In this document: positions 1 to 10,112 of the stretch, one piece after another | How positions within the stretch are numbered: position 1 is the stretch's first letter | How the letters are laid out: each line of letters begins with the position of its first letter | Assembly (NCBI GenBank): GCA_902702965.1 | Contig: CACRXP010000048.1 | Span: 48,633 to 112,632, forward strand | Length of the DNA stretch: 64,000 bases | Reading direction: 5' to 3' | Source: Spirometra erinaceieuropaei | Taxonomy: Eukaryota > Platyhelminthes > Cestoda > Diphyllobothriidea > Diphyllobothriidae | Notes under the pieces: model-generated | Seen by the model: the letters and a program-made list of their open reading frames with translations, nothing else | Database searches by the model: none | What the model was told of the DNA's origin: nothing | Made by a program: the position numbers and the translations under genes

Positions 1-190
1 TTTGCTTTGCAATTACCTCCCATTATTTCAATTTTTACCAACAAACGTCATATGAAAGACTGTCACACTTTGCAACTGACCTGCAAAGACTTCGTCTCTG
101 GCACCAGATTCGTTCGAAGGCAATTCTCTTTTCATTGCACCGCACACGGAGTTATCATTCTATTTGACCTAATAATCTTCCGTTTTTTAG

Positions 191-258
191 ATTCAAAGGG
201 AGTTCTTGAACTGAATCTGCAAGACGAGGTTGTCCGAGGAAGTATGGTCCTTCATAAG
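191..258 (+). CDS. NNT: NNT exon: end of domain I
   Basis: The exon follows an acceptor ending TTTTTTAG and ends at CATAAG before GTTTGT. It encodes [19 protein letters not shown] and then VLHK, which aligns with the closing strand of domain I. Its first codon is completed from an upstream exon outside the window. The 3' junction is phase 0. Confidence 0.85.
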
Positions 259-3200
259 GTTTGTGTTCAGTTGAACTCTCCTTTATCAGGTAGCCCCGCA
301 AATAGGCCAACCTGTACCCTTTTTTTCCAGACGCAGATACAACGTTCATGATCTTCTACAAGATGCCCCCCCCCATTGTGCCCTAGCTCTCCTCTCTTTC
401 TAACTCTCTCTCCTTCAGCTTCATCGTCATTTAACATGTGCGCCAACGGAGTTCGGAGTTTGTGTTTTCCAGGTTCTTGGTGTTGGTTCCTAAGCTGCCA
501 AGGTCGAGTCCGCCAAATACGTCATTTATTTAAAGGTAGTGCCTATAAGCAGAATAGCATTATTGACGGAGACGTGGGGGGCTGTAATGGCCGTTTCCGA
601 CCAATTAGCGGTCACCTGCCCGCCATGTCCAACCTCAGGTTTACAGTCCCAGAGATTCGAAAACGCGATTTGTTGGCTAGAAGTCCAACGCTCTAGCCCA
701 CGAGGCACGGACTGGCTCTCCTGTCGGTCGCGATCAGGCATATTAACAATGTCAGGCGACGCTAACCGATCGATTTACGGAACATGCTAGTCCCGTTGTG
801 CTTTGGAGCTCGATCTGTGGTCCCTTGTCTTCGTTGGCAGTCTCCTGCATATATTTATAGTCGCGGTACGACTGCTCACGGCTCTCTAGATCGAGCCCCA
901 GGGCACAACGGAACGAGCGTGTTTTGTAGCCTGATTTATGAGCGCCCATCTACTATGAGTAATATTCGAACTCACTACCGACAGGACAACGGGCCCATGG
1001 CTTAGTGGCAGAGCGTTAGACTCAATTACCGAATATCTCGAGTTCACATCTCCGGCGCCCTACACCTGGGGTGGGGCATGCGTGGCTGATGACGGCTAAT
1101 AAGCCAGAAATGGCCACTCCGTCCCCCTAACCTTTATCGGCATTACTTTCTCTACGCTGGTTGCTAGATTGCCATCACTCAGTCTTTTCACACTGACAAC
1201 GAGAAAAGAGAGAATGTTTCCTGTTGCGTCTTCGCGAATGAATTGTATAGCGGGGAAGACACCGTTAAGACTCTGGTGCAATCATTCAATTGCGCAGTTT
1301 CTTCATGACAAGGAAGGTATCATCTACACGGCTGAGCCGAATTTTTAGTTTAAGCGTTTGGCCAACAGCTTCTTCTAGTCATTGTAAAAATAATTCGACG
1401 AGTAGCTCCGATATTGGTGAACCCATCGGGCTACTCTTGACCTGTTGGTAATACTTATAATCGAATTGACGATGGAACACAAGCATGTTCTAAACGTGCT
1501 GCGTTGGAATGCCAATCGTAGGACGGACGTTTATCGATTGGGTTATGGGACCGTCTCTACTCGTTGTTCAAGGGGGTTTAATGTAGAGCCCTAGCAAGCA
1601 GTCCCTTAATGAGCAAGGACATACGCAGAGCGGGCTTCCAACAAAGGCACGGGAGACTGGCGTTGTTGTCCCCGGCTTGTTGGCCATCGCCGGCCAGCCT
1701 TTCTCCAACTCAGGCTTCGACTCACCTGGGCCTCGAATCCGCGTTATTGTGAAATATTCCATGCTACCATCCTTCGTCTACACAGCTGCAGTCGTCGCGT
1801 TTTTGTTTTTGCTCATTTCAGGGAAAACTCATGTGGCCACCGCCACCGCCACCAACTCCGCCGGTGAAGCCTGCCCCACCGAAGACCGCAGCCGCCAGCC
1901 CAACCCCTGTCCTTCCTGCCACTGTTGTTGACCCCCGTATCGCAAAGCTCAAATCCGCCCTAGGCGTCAGTGTCGGCCTTTCAGGACTGGTTGGTCTCGG
2001 CCTCGGCTCGCCGTCTCCAGCATTCACCCAAATGCTCACAACGTTTGGCCTCGCAGGAATTGTCGGTAGGTTTGTCAGTAGGTCCTGGGTCAGATTACCA
2101 TTCCTCGTTTGTCTTCCAGGACTGAAGGAATTCATTCTTTGTCCTGTTCTCTTTGTCTGCCAACTTCAGGCTACCACACTGTCTGGGGCGTGACGCCAGC
2201 GCTGCACTCGCCTCTCATGTCCGTGACCAATGCGATTTCGGGCATCACTGCCGTGGGCGGAATGCTATTAATGGGTGGGGGCGCCCTGCCCGCCACGATA
2301 CCCCAGTCAATGGCCGCGCTGGCCACTTTGGTGTCCGCTGTCAACATTGGAGGTGGTTTTGTCGTCACACAGCGTATGCTCAACATGTTCAAACGTCCAA
2401 GTAGGTTCTGTCTCTTTCTTTCAAATAGTGGCCTCCTGCTTGGCTTTGTTTTCGGTGGCCCATTCACGGTATTTTGCTGTCGCTCTCTCCTGTTTTAGCT
2501 GATGCTCCAGAGTACAACAGTTACTTCTTGATTCCTGCGCTGGCTATGCTCTCCACGTACGGCTACTCTGTGTTCTCGGCCCACCCCTCGGCCCTCGATA
2601 GTGTTCATCAGGCGGCCTACCTAGCCTCTTCACTCTGCTGCATTGCTGCGATCACTGCTCTTGCCAGCCAAAAGACCAGTCGTCTTGGTGGGTTTTTGTC
2701 AGTTTGATTCCGTGTCGTGTTTTCGGTTATCGTTAATTACCCGTAATGGGCAAAATATGGCTGAAATAAGCGTCATTCTACGGTACTGAACAGTTGCTTA
2801 CACTTATGACAATGTGCAGATTGGGGGGTACGCCTAGGTGCAGGTTTTAGCCGCGCTATCCACCTGCTGCCTCTCTCACCTCCGGTCTTTGTAACTATGT
2901 CTCGACACCGGGCCCAGGTGGCAGAGGAGAGAGTGCGATAGATGCTGCGCAAGTCCATCCTCACGACAGACTAATTCACGCGCAAGTCTCCGTGCCTTCT
3001 CTTATCTTGCTGTGAAGCGCACGGTGGACATCGTCGGACACAACGGTCGATCTGTCATTGCGCAGATTAGAAGCTAGGCGTCATTATCCGCTGCCGGATA
3101 TCGGATGGGGCCTTATTTGAAAGCGGATAGCATAGATCGTATACTAACTTCACAGTAGCTTGTGACATTTTTGTATCCACCTGGACTGGCCAATCCGTAT

Positions 3201-6200
3201 TCAGCTACGCGCCCTTGTCGAGGTCTGCTTTCGTCGAAGGTCGTGCGGGTATTCGTCACTCGTTGACGTGTCGAATGGCTCGCAGACGAGCTAATAGACA
3301 GTCGACCTGCGGCCCTGTCTTCATGGTTGGTTAAACAGGACGTCTGGCAAATCCGAGTCGGTTGCTATCTCAGTCAATACTGTCCTTATTTGTCTGCCTC
3401 GGATACTATCCACGTCGTCGCTCTGTCACCTAATAAGCAGTCACTTCCTTCCATTCCGCTCGACTTTGTTTGCGCTGGGAGGCCAGGTAGATTGCGTTTT
3501 GACTCCTTCCATGTGGACACATCCTTGGTTTGCCTCCGACAGGCGGCGAGACGTTTGTGAGCCTTGGATCCATGTTGATTCTGGCTCCTTGCTTTGCCCT
3601 GACCAATAGATTATGTGTGTGTGTGTGTGTGTCGCCGTTTTCGCCTGCTCGCACTGGTTGATCGACTGGCTGAGGAGGGCAGTAAATAAACTCAAAAAGC
3701 CTGTTGTTTCCACTCACCTTCCCTTGTCACTCGACCTGGGATATCTCCGATAATGATACTTAACGTGACTTTTCAGATGAGGCACAAGGGCGTTACATAC
3801 TTGCTTAACAGCAATTTTGCACGTTTTAATGGTTAGGGCAAGTTATAAATGTCCAATTTAGCATCAGCCCTTCTGTACACGAGGTCGGCTTCCTTCATCA
3901 AATTTGGCGTCTCAATCTCTTCTGTGCCGCCACCATCGTTTAAATTGCGTAAGTGATCCAGCCCTTTAAATGAGGAATTTGTCCAGGATTTTATCCTTTA
4001 GCGACTCAGCGGCTTCTCTAGGTTGATTCTCACCAACTTGTAAGGCGGTTCATGTAAACAATCAGTACTCTTTAGACCCGGAGTAGAATAAATGTCATAG
4101 ACCTTTGAGGACGTTATCAGTAAGTAAGTCGTGTTAGTAAGTTTTTTTCACGTTCTCTGTCTTACCCCAATCAATTTGGGAGTTTTTGATAGCTCAACTT
4201 AGTCTACTTAAAACACAACAGTAGCGCTTATTAATTGTCACTATTGTTTACCCTCACTCGCCTCCACAGGTAATGTCGTTGGAGTCACCGGTGTGACGGG
4301 CGGTCTAGCTGTGACACTGGGCCTTCTCCAGCCAGATCCTGCTCTTCTAGCTCAGATGATTGCCTGTCTTTCCGTGGGTGCTGGTGTGGGTGCCTTCGCT
4401 GCGAAACGGATTGAAGTGACCGATTTACCGCAAATGGTAGCTCTATTCCACAGGTTAGTTGATGCCTCTCGAAGGAACTCCATTTTGACCCATTATCTAA
4501 CTTCTGTAGGGCACCGTTAACCCTTTACGCTATTTTTAATAGTTTTTATGGTTCGCAGTTATATTGCACTAAGCCCTTGAAAATTGGCCCTCTACTCTCC
4601 AGTTCATAGACCTCACGGGACGTTCTCGTTCGTCCTGCCGTTCTTACATGTTAGCTGTTTACTTGTTATCAGGTTTATTGGCGGGTCAAATCGTAATGAA
4701 CAGTTGGAAATAACCTATGATGACTGTTTCTGATTGTAGATGTCGCATCAGCACCTTCTCCCTAATCACACTACTTAAAACATGGTGCCGGAGCACCATG
4801 TGCATTTTATTTTCAAATGTTTAACTATCGTTTTTGCAGAAGTCTGCCTCTACTTTGCTTACTTTATGATGTGTCTGTCGAGAATCTCCCTACTCATCAT
4901 ACTAGCGTTGTGACACGCGGTTCCAAAAAATCTTCCCTTTGTGAGTGTGAGGGTTAAAAGGGTGTGGGATCAGAAGCCTCTGATCGCAGTCTTCTTCCCT
5001 GTCTACCTTGCCTTGCAGGGATTTCTCAACTGACTGTTACGTTTTTGGTCGAGGTAATTCGAAGGTTTTTTACAGACACCTTCTGTTTCAGGACACGTTC
5101 CTGGAATCCTTGTTTCCCCCCCCCCCCCAGCTTTCTACTAACTGGAAACGTGTTTCCATTCGCACTAGTGTTGCTTTCATACCATTTCTGCTGATTTCTG
5201 TTTACCACCTTGTTACTGTTCTTTTTAGTCCTGATGTTTTCCCCTACTACTAATGTACACTTTAGTAGTCTTGGCGCACTCAATTGCCCTAGACATCAGT
5301 TGCATGCTCCACTGCTGCCTCCTTCTCTGTCCCTTTGTCGCCTTCTAGCTTTGCTGTTGGTTTCTCCTAATGTGCCTTACGTCTGTCTTTTCAAAGTCCG
5401 CTTGTGTCTACCTACACTTTCCATCAGTCTCGGTCTTTTCACAAATACACCATTCCTCAGTTTCCTTATGAACTTACAGTAGGCCGTCAGTGAGTCATTT
5501 AGGTAAGTGTTTGATATTTGCCTTTCCCACAGCCTCGTTGGTATCGCCGCGGTGTTGACGTGTATTGCTAACTACGCCATCGAAGCGCCCATTCTCTTCG
5601 CCAATGAAGAGTTATTTGCAGCTGGTAACCTGATGAAGACTGTGGCCTACCTTGGCACGTATATCGGAGGTGTGACCTTCACTGGGTCTCTTGTCGCATT
5701 TGGCAAGCTCCAAGGTCAGTTATAGACTAACAATACTCACATCGGTAGCGTACCAGTTTGCAGCCTCTGACTTCCTCCGTATTCAATGCCTTACATTCTA
5801 CCTACTTTTATCGTCTGAGTAGTTCTGTTTTTCACAAGTTTAATCTGTTTTGGCTGAACTGTTTCTTTGCTCTACGCCTTTTGTTTTAATTAGATCTCAT
5901 CTCGCCTGCTTGCTTTGATCGTTTGTCATGTACTGTCTTCGACTGCCTTTCAGGTCTGCTGGACTCAAAACCCTTGTTACTGCCCTATCGTCATGCCCTG
6001 AACGCATCCCTGGTGGGTATTTCTACCGCCGGACTAGCTGGCTTTCTGGCAACTGGAGGTTCTCTCGAAAATCCCCTGCTACCCCTGTCTCTTCTCGTTG
6101 GTGGTGCTGCGGTGGCTGGCAGTATCTCGGGTGTTACCTTGACCGCTGCTATCGGAGGTAATTTTCTCTATATAACTACACAACATCTCTACTAATTTCC

Positions 6201-8137
6201 TATTAAGTAGCTGGATTAATGTGCATTTTTCCATTCCTTAGGAGCTGACATGCCCGTCGTGATCACTGTCCTCAACAGTTACTCGGGCTGGGCTTTGTGC
6301 GCTGAAGGTTTCATGCTTAACAACAGTTTGATGACAATCGTGGGCGCTCTTATCGGATCCAGTGGTGCTATTCTCTCCTACATTATGTGCCGAGCAATGA
6401 ATCGATCCCTGCCGAACGTCATTATCGGCGGTTACGGCACCTCTTCTTACGCCGGCGGGAAAGCTCTAGCCGCGACTGGTGGGTTTCTAAGGCAAATTTA
6501 CGTCTTCTTGTTGCTTCTCTGCCTCCTCTTGACGCAGTCACGTATCCCTCCTCTGTAGGTACTCACCGCGAGACCAGCGTAGAGGCAGTTGGTGAACTAC
6601 TGACGGAAGCGAAGGATATAATCATTGTTCCGGGTTATGGCCTCTGTGTGGCCAAGGCTCAGTATCCGCTTGCCGAACTCGTGAAACATCTGGTGAAGCA
6701 GGGCAAACGCGTTCGTTTTGCTATTCATCCCGTTGCAGGTTTACTACCACTTAACTTCCCAACTTCTTAACCCTTGGATTGTATTTTATCTTGTTGCCGA
6801 CAGCCATCATGACTTTGTTTAGTTTCCTTGTCGAAGGCCTCGTCGCCTCAAGGTCACTCACTGCTTGCAGCGAGACGTTCTAGACGCGTTGGCCTAGAGC
6901 CACTCGACCGAATTCAGCTCGGACACACTTGAGTCTAGACAGTCGCAGCTGCCCATGCGGCCACTTGAACGCACTCCCCCCCCCCACCCTACAACAACAA
7001 TCTAGCCCCCTGGGACACCACCCCTCGGCAAATGCAACACAAACCGATTGGAGACCCCTTGACCTTGGCCCACGAGCCTACAAAAGCGGCTACCACCGCT
7101 GTCCCAGTTACTCTCAGTCATGACCGGACGCAGTAACCAGCTGTTCTGGCTTCGCCATCGGCCACTGCTGTCTGAGAGAACAAGCAAAGTTTCTGTATAC
7201 AGTAAAGGTCCTCAATCTGGTGACTGCTGCCTTCTCCTACAACTTGGAATTTGGCCTGAAGATTGTAGCGAACTGAGTACACATCGCTACTTAATTAACA
7301 CAGTAGCTCTTATTACATAATTTCTGTCAGTCGACCTTGGACCGGTGAAACCTAAGGCTTAATCGTTGAGTCATGAACACTACGGTTATGCCCCGAGCTC
7401 GCGTACTCTCGACTGCGATCAGGGACCTCCAAATTCATCAAGGAATGACGCTCACCGGTCTAGCCTGATCACATCACGAAGAGGTGACCTCTCTTTTTAT
7501 CGTAGATATTCAGTCAGAACAAGTAGTCGTCGTATACGTCCATCAGTCCTCCCAGCTGACAAACCCTGTGGCATAATTCTCATTAATCTCCTGGCCTTGC
7601 CCATGGGCAAGTTTTAACTATGTGCACATTTTCTCACTGATCTATCGGTTAAGATAAAAGAAAGCCAGGAGGGTCCCCTTTTTATCCCCTAAGCTTCTTC
7701 TCTTAGGTCGGATGCCTGGCCAGCTAAACGTCCTGCTTGCTGAAGCCGGGGTCCCTTACGATATTGTCTTGGAGATGGACGAGATCAATCCGGACTTCCC
7801 GAAGGCGGACCTTGTGCTGGTTATTGGCGCCAACGATACTGTTAACTCGGCGGCGGAAGAAGACCCCAACTCCGTCCTGGCCGGCATGCCTGTTCTGCGT
7901 GTGTGGCTTTCGAAAAAGGTTAGTTTGGCCCGTTGTTTTGAGCTCCACCGTACACCTCTCCTCCTCCTGAACGGCACTCTTATAATTTTTTTTCAGGTCA
8001 TCATGGTCAAACGATCCCTGGGCGTTGGCTACGCTGCAGTAGACAATCCCGTATTCTTCAAGGAAAACACCGATATGTTGCTGGGTGATGCAAAGAAGGT
8101 CTGTAATGGTCTCCTGGCACACGTTAAGGGGGAATAA
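191..8137 (+). CDS. NNT: NAD(P) transhydrogenase, mitochondrial (3' part of gene, 11 exons)
   Basis: This is the proton-translocating transhydrogenase of the inner mitochondrial membrane, which couples hydride transfer between NAD(H) and NADP(H) to proton movement. Eleven exons (191-258, 1822-2065, 2170-2400, 2499-2687, 4270-4453, 5533-5714, 5954-6157, 6242-6478, 6559-6738, 7707-7918, 7997-8137) join in one frame to about 690 residues. All introns are GT-AG. The order is the end of domain I, a proline-rich linker, the multi-helix membrane domain II, then domain III with GYGLC, IGAND and [14 protein letters not shown]. The NAD-binding domain I lies upstream of the window. In tapeworm mitochondria (Hymenolepis is the studied case) this enzyme supplies NADH to anaerobic fumarate reduction. 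No frameshift or premature stop is seen, so the gene appears functional. No clear AATAAA follows the stop. Confidence 0.96.
538..1150. repeat. Head-to-head pair of hammerhead-SINE copies inside an NNT intron
   Basis: A minus-strand copy (about 538-812) faces a plus-strand copy (about 889-1150) of the tRNA-headed SINE described at 53264-53660. The plus copy has a tRNA-like head at 993-1060 (GGCTTAGTGGCAGAGCG, then CGAGTTCACATC) and a ribozyme-like segment at 1081-1125. That segment keeps CTGATGA, the GGCT/AGCC stem and GAAA, but it has lost the uridine at the predicted cleavage triplet. The minus copy is more decayed. Confidence 0.75.
1822..2065 (+). CDS. NNT: NNT exon: proline-rich linker and first domain II helices
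   Basis: The exon opens with [20 protein letters not shown], the linker between domains I and II, and ends with [13 protein letters not shown], a strongly conserved domain II stretch. The acceptor is at 1820-1821, and the donor GTAGGT starts at 2066 in phase 1. The upstream intron of 1563 bp holds the head-to-head SINE copies at 538-1150. Confidence 0.93.
2170..2400 (+). CDS. NNT: NNT exon: domain II helices
   Basis: The exon encodes [20 protein letters not shown] and onwards through [13 protein letters not shown]. The first stretch is almost invariant in eukaryotic transhydrogenases. Both junctions are phase 1. The intron before it is only 104 bp. Confidence 0.96.
2499..2687 (+). CDS. NNT: NNT exon: domain II helices
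   Basis: The exon encodes [16 protein letters not shown] and a hydrophobic run ending in SRLG. It is read in phase 1 from the acceptor TTTTAG at 2498. The donor at 2688 opens the longest intron of the set (1582 bp), which holds a C-repeat and a TG microsatellite. Confidence 0.94.
2820..3085 (+). repeat. C-repeat copy (about 260 bp family) in an NNT intron
   Basis: The stretch shares landmarks with six other places here: TACGCCTAGGTGCGGGTTT, then CACCGGGC-CAGGTGG, AGATGCTGCGCAAGTC and CGGTGGACATCGTCGG. Other copies are at 8864, 9838, 20806, 44585, 54400 (minus) and a fragment at 27748. No tRNA head, terminal inverted repeat or coding capacity is visible, so the class is unknown. Confidence 0.7.
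3614..3632. repeat. (TG)n microsatellite
   Basis: Nineteen bases of alternating T and G lie in the intron. Confidence 0.95.
4270..4453 (+). CDS. NNT: NNT exon: domain II helices
   Basis: The exon encodes [20 protein letters not shown] and continues to [12 protein letters not shown]. It ends in phase 2 (AG|C, serine) before GTTAGT. The match to the family is continuous across both splice junctions. Confidence 0.94.
5533..5714 (+). CDS. NNT: NNT exon: domain II helices
   Basis: The exon encodes [14 protein letters not shown] through [19 protein letters not shown] and FGKLQG, the conserved central segment of domain II. The acceptor CCCACAG ends at 5532, and the donor GTCAGT starts at 5715. Confidence 0.96.
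5954..6157 (+). CDS. NNT: NNT exon: domain II helices
   Basis: The exon encodes [19 protein letters not shown] and ends with [11 protein letters not shown], matching the family closely. Phase 1 at both ends. Confidence 0.95.
6242..6478 (+). CDS. NNT: NNT exon: last domain II helices
   Basis: The exon encodes [40 protein letters not shown] sequence, and [18 protein letters not shown]. This covers the final helices and the hinge into domain III. It is 237 bp long with phase 1 junctions. Confidence 0.96.
6559..6738 (+). CDS. NNT: NNT exon: start of domain III (NADP-binding)
   Basis: The exon encodes the first strand-turn-helix of the NADP(H)-binding fold, [20 protein letters not shown], and ends at FAIHPVAG. 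The preceding intron is only 80 bp; the following one is 968 bp. Confidence 0.96.
7232..7310 (+). repeat. Fragment shared with 30118-30205, probably LTR-retrotransposon leader
   Basis: The stretch beginning TACAACTTGGAATTTGGCCT resembles 30118-30205 (TACAACTTGAGATATTGCCT), which follows a PBS-like TGGCATCCC. This suggests a degraded Gypsy leader lying in the last long NNT intron. Similarity was judged by eye. Confidence 0.4.
7707..7918 (+). CDS. NNT: NNT exon: domain III core
   Basis: The exon encodes [40 protein letters not shown] and [14 protein letters not shown]. The GAND motif and the EMDEIN segment are hallmarks of domain III. It ends in phase 0 at SKK before GTTAGT. Confidence 0.97.
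7997..8137 (+). CDS. NNT: NNT last exon with stop codon
   Basis: The exon starts at [20 protein letters not shown], which includes the [14 protein letters not shown] loop that closes over NADP(H). It ends GLLAHVKGE and TAA. The acceptor TTTTTTTTCAG lies at 7986-7996. Confidence 0.97.
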   Translation, partial: VIMVKRSLGVGYAAVDNPVFFKENTDMLLGDAKKVCNGLLAHVKGE

Positions 8138-8509
8138 CAGCTTTCCCCCCCCCACACACATTTAGATGGAACAAATTTTTGCAGCTTATCCAAACCTTTC
8201 CCGCTGGGGCTCCCGCCCTGCCTTTCTTTGCCACTTACCAGACTGAAGCGCCTCCAATGTGTGATCCTTTATCTTTTGAAATACCGCAATTCTTTTTGTG
8301 CATTCTGATTTTGATAAAATGGCCTGTCAAAGCAAAAATTCTTGACCTTTTATTAACGTATTATTCCTAGTTATTTGAAGAAAACATAGGAGGCGGATGC
8401 ATCACAGCTTCAGTGCGGGTGTCGTCTGTATCTTTGGGTTCAGCACAGAAGCAGGCGGACTTTACTTGAATGAGAACATGTTTTTTTTTTCAAACGGACA
8501 ATACTGGTC
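8138..8509. other. NNT 3' flank
   Basis: Probable 3' UTR followed by spacer. It has an AT-rich tail and no canonical AATAAA. No other feature is seen. Confidence 0.4.
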
Positions 8510-8770
8510 GTTTGAGGGGCCAGGTCGGGCATGGAGCCCGCATCAGGCAACTGACCGGCTCTGACAGTGTAGGAGAGAGGGAGGTCGACAGTCTCACTGT
8601 AAACAATTGGACGAGCTTGAAGCTATCATGGTGCGCTAAAAGCCGTAGCTTGAAAGGTTGCCAACTGAGTATCCAACTCGGACTCGCAGTCAGCCCAGTG
8701 TGTGTTAGCGTGAAGTGGCCGGTTAGTGGACTGAGAGTTAGGATGCAATGGTTCCTTCTTAATTAGGCTT
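8510..8770 (+). repeat. G-repeat, uninterrupted copy
   Basis: This copy aligns with 20225-20765. The shared core runs from GGTGCGCTAAAAGCCGTAGC through AAGGTTGCCAACTG to ACTCGGACTCGCAGTCAGCC. It serves as the empty-site counterpart of the PLE insertion at 20495-20691. Class unknown. Confidence 0.65.
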
Positions 8771-8863
8771 TTATGGCACTCCTAGCCGGTAAGATCTGAG
8801 CCATTTCCTTTCTTTGTTGTTGTGGGAGATCCTGGTCAGCGTACGTTGTGGAGCAAGGGTTGT

Positions 8864-9112
8864 GATGGTACGCCTAGGTGCGGGTTTTTGTTGCGCATGC
8901 CACCTGCGCTCTGTCCCGCCTCCTGTCTTCTTAACTCTGTCTTAGCACTGGGGCCAGGTGAGGAAGGAGGAGAGAGTGTGATAGATGCTGCGCAAGTCTA
9001 CTATCACTATAAAAGAAACCACTCGCAAGTCACCGTCCCCGCTCTCACCTTGGTGTGGAGCACACGGTGGACATTGTCGGTCGCGACGGTCAAACTATCG
9101 TACTGGTGGTTA
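8864..9112 (+). repeat. C-repeat copy
   Basis: This copy has TACGCCTAGGTGCGGGTTT, the CAGGTGAGG-rich middle, AGATGCTGCGCAAGTC and ACACGGTGGACATTGTCGG. It lies about 95 bp downstream of the G-repeat. The same C-after-G order is seen at 20.2-21.0 kb, so the two may be parts of one longer element. Confidence 0.7.
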
Positions 9113-9837
9113 CTCACTCCACTTAGAGGGGCCTTTAATGACCCCTTGGGACTTTTTCCTGCTCTTATCAACCACACGCTGCTGCCATAAACGACTACGC
9201 AAACCTCATTAGATCCGATAGAAGGGACAGCACATTAACATGTCACGTCCTTTGAAGCAGAAGGTGCAGTTTTATTTTGAGGTTTCGGATAATTGTTCAC
9301 TGTGACTGCGTCACGTATCATTTCGTCAGCGCCCCCCCCCCCCAACTCTGCTTCGTGTTTTTTTTTATGATTTCGTCAGTAGGTAACGACACCTGCGTTT
9401 ACAGAGACATCACATGCAGTCACGCGGAATGCACTTTCGGTGGCAAACCCATACTTGCAACTCCCAAGTTCGGAGATCCTTCGGATCCCCAAAACCTTGC
9501 GAATTGTTTTGCCGGTCTTTAACAATTCCACACCTCCGTGGGAGTTAACTCATCGTGATTTTCTTCCGTTATACTATGTATGTGAGGGTGTCTGACGGAG
9601 TAGTCACCGCAGTACGCCTCCAAAACGGCCCAGGAGGTTAATGAGCTAGTACAACACGCGAGGATAGATCGGATGCCGACAGGCGTTATCGAGGATGCGC
9701 ACCCATAACAAATACCAGCATTTGGGTGTGGTGACAAGCCCAATTGCAGGCTCACGCCGCGATAGCTGGCGTGTGTCCTGCCCCCCTCCACCCCATTTCC
9801 ATTGTTGTTTAAAATCCTGGCCAAGGGTTTCTTGTGC
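9113..9837. other. Spacer between two C-repeats
   Basis: I see no gene. The minus-strand open stretch at 9519-9884 shows no recognised motif. Confidence 0.5.
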
Positions 9838-10112
9838 ACCAGGGGTGTGGTTGCACGCCTAGGGGTGGGTTTACGCCGCGCCACCCACCGGCCTCCCCTG
9901 CCTTCGGATTTCTTGAATTAATCATAACACTGGATCCTGGTGGTGGTGGTGGTGGTGGTGGTGGTGGTGGTGGTGGTGGTGGTGGTGGTGATTTTGCTAG
10001 ATGCTGCGCAAGTTGACAGTCATTATAATCTAATTCACACGCAAGTCACCGTCCCTGTTATCACTCGCTGTGGAGCACAGGATTGACGTCGTCGAAACAG
10101 ACGGTCAAACTG
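9838..10112 (+). repeat. C-repeat copy with an internal GGT microsatellite
   Basis: The copy starts at CACGCCTAGGGGTGGGTTT and ends near GACGTCGTCGAAACAGACGG. Its middle, where other copies have a short CCAGGTGG, is replaced by a pure TGG array at 9938-9990 (53 bp). The array therefore grew from a sequence native to the repeat. Confidence 0.75.

Larger units (their letters stand above)
2688..4269. other. Long NNT intron, remainder
   Basis: Apart from the C-repeat at its left end and the TG tract at 3614-3632, this intron shows no coding signal. Confidence 0.6.

Noticed and set aside
993..1065. tRNA gene
   Set aside because: A-box and B-box-like sequences are present, but no acceptor stem closes and the downstream sequence is that of the SINE. 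The same holds for 18237-18310, 40570-40680, 53496-53567 and 58120-58190.
4781..4800. Perfect hairpin CATGGTGC-CGGA-GCACCATG as a regulatory or terminator structure
   Set aside because: It lies inside an NNT intron of a eukaryotic gene, is short, and has no second copy or conserved context here.
9519..9884. Minus-strand open frame of 121 residues as a gene
   Set aside because: It has no recognised motif, overlaps a C-repeat and has no splice or promoter support.
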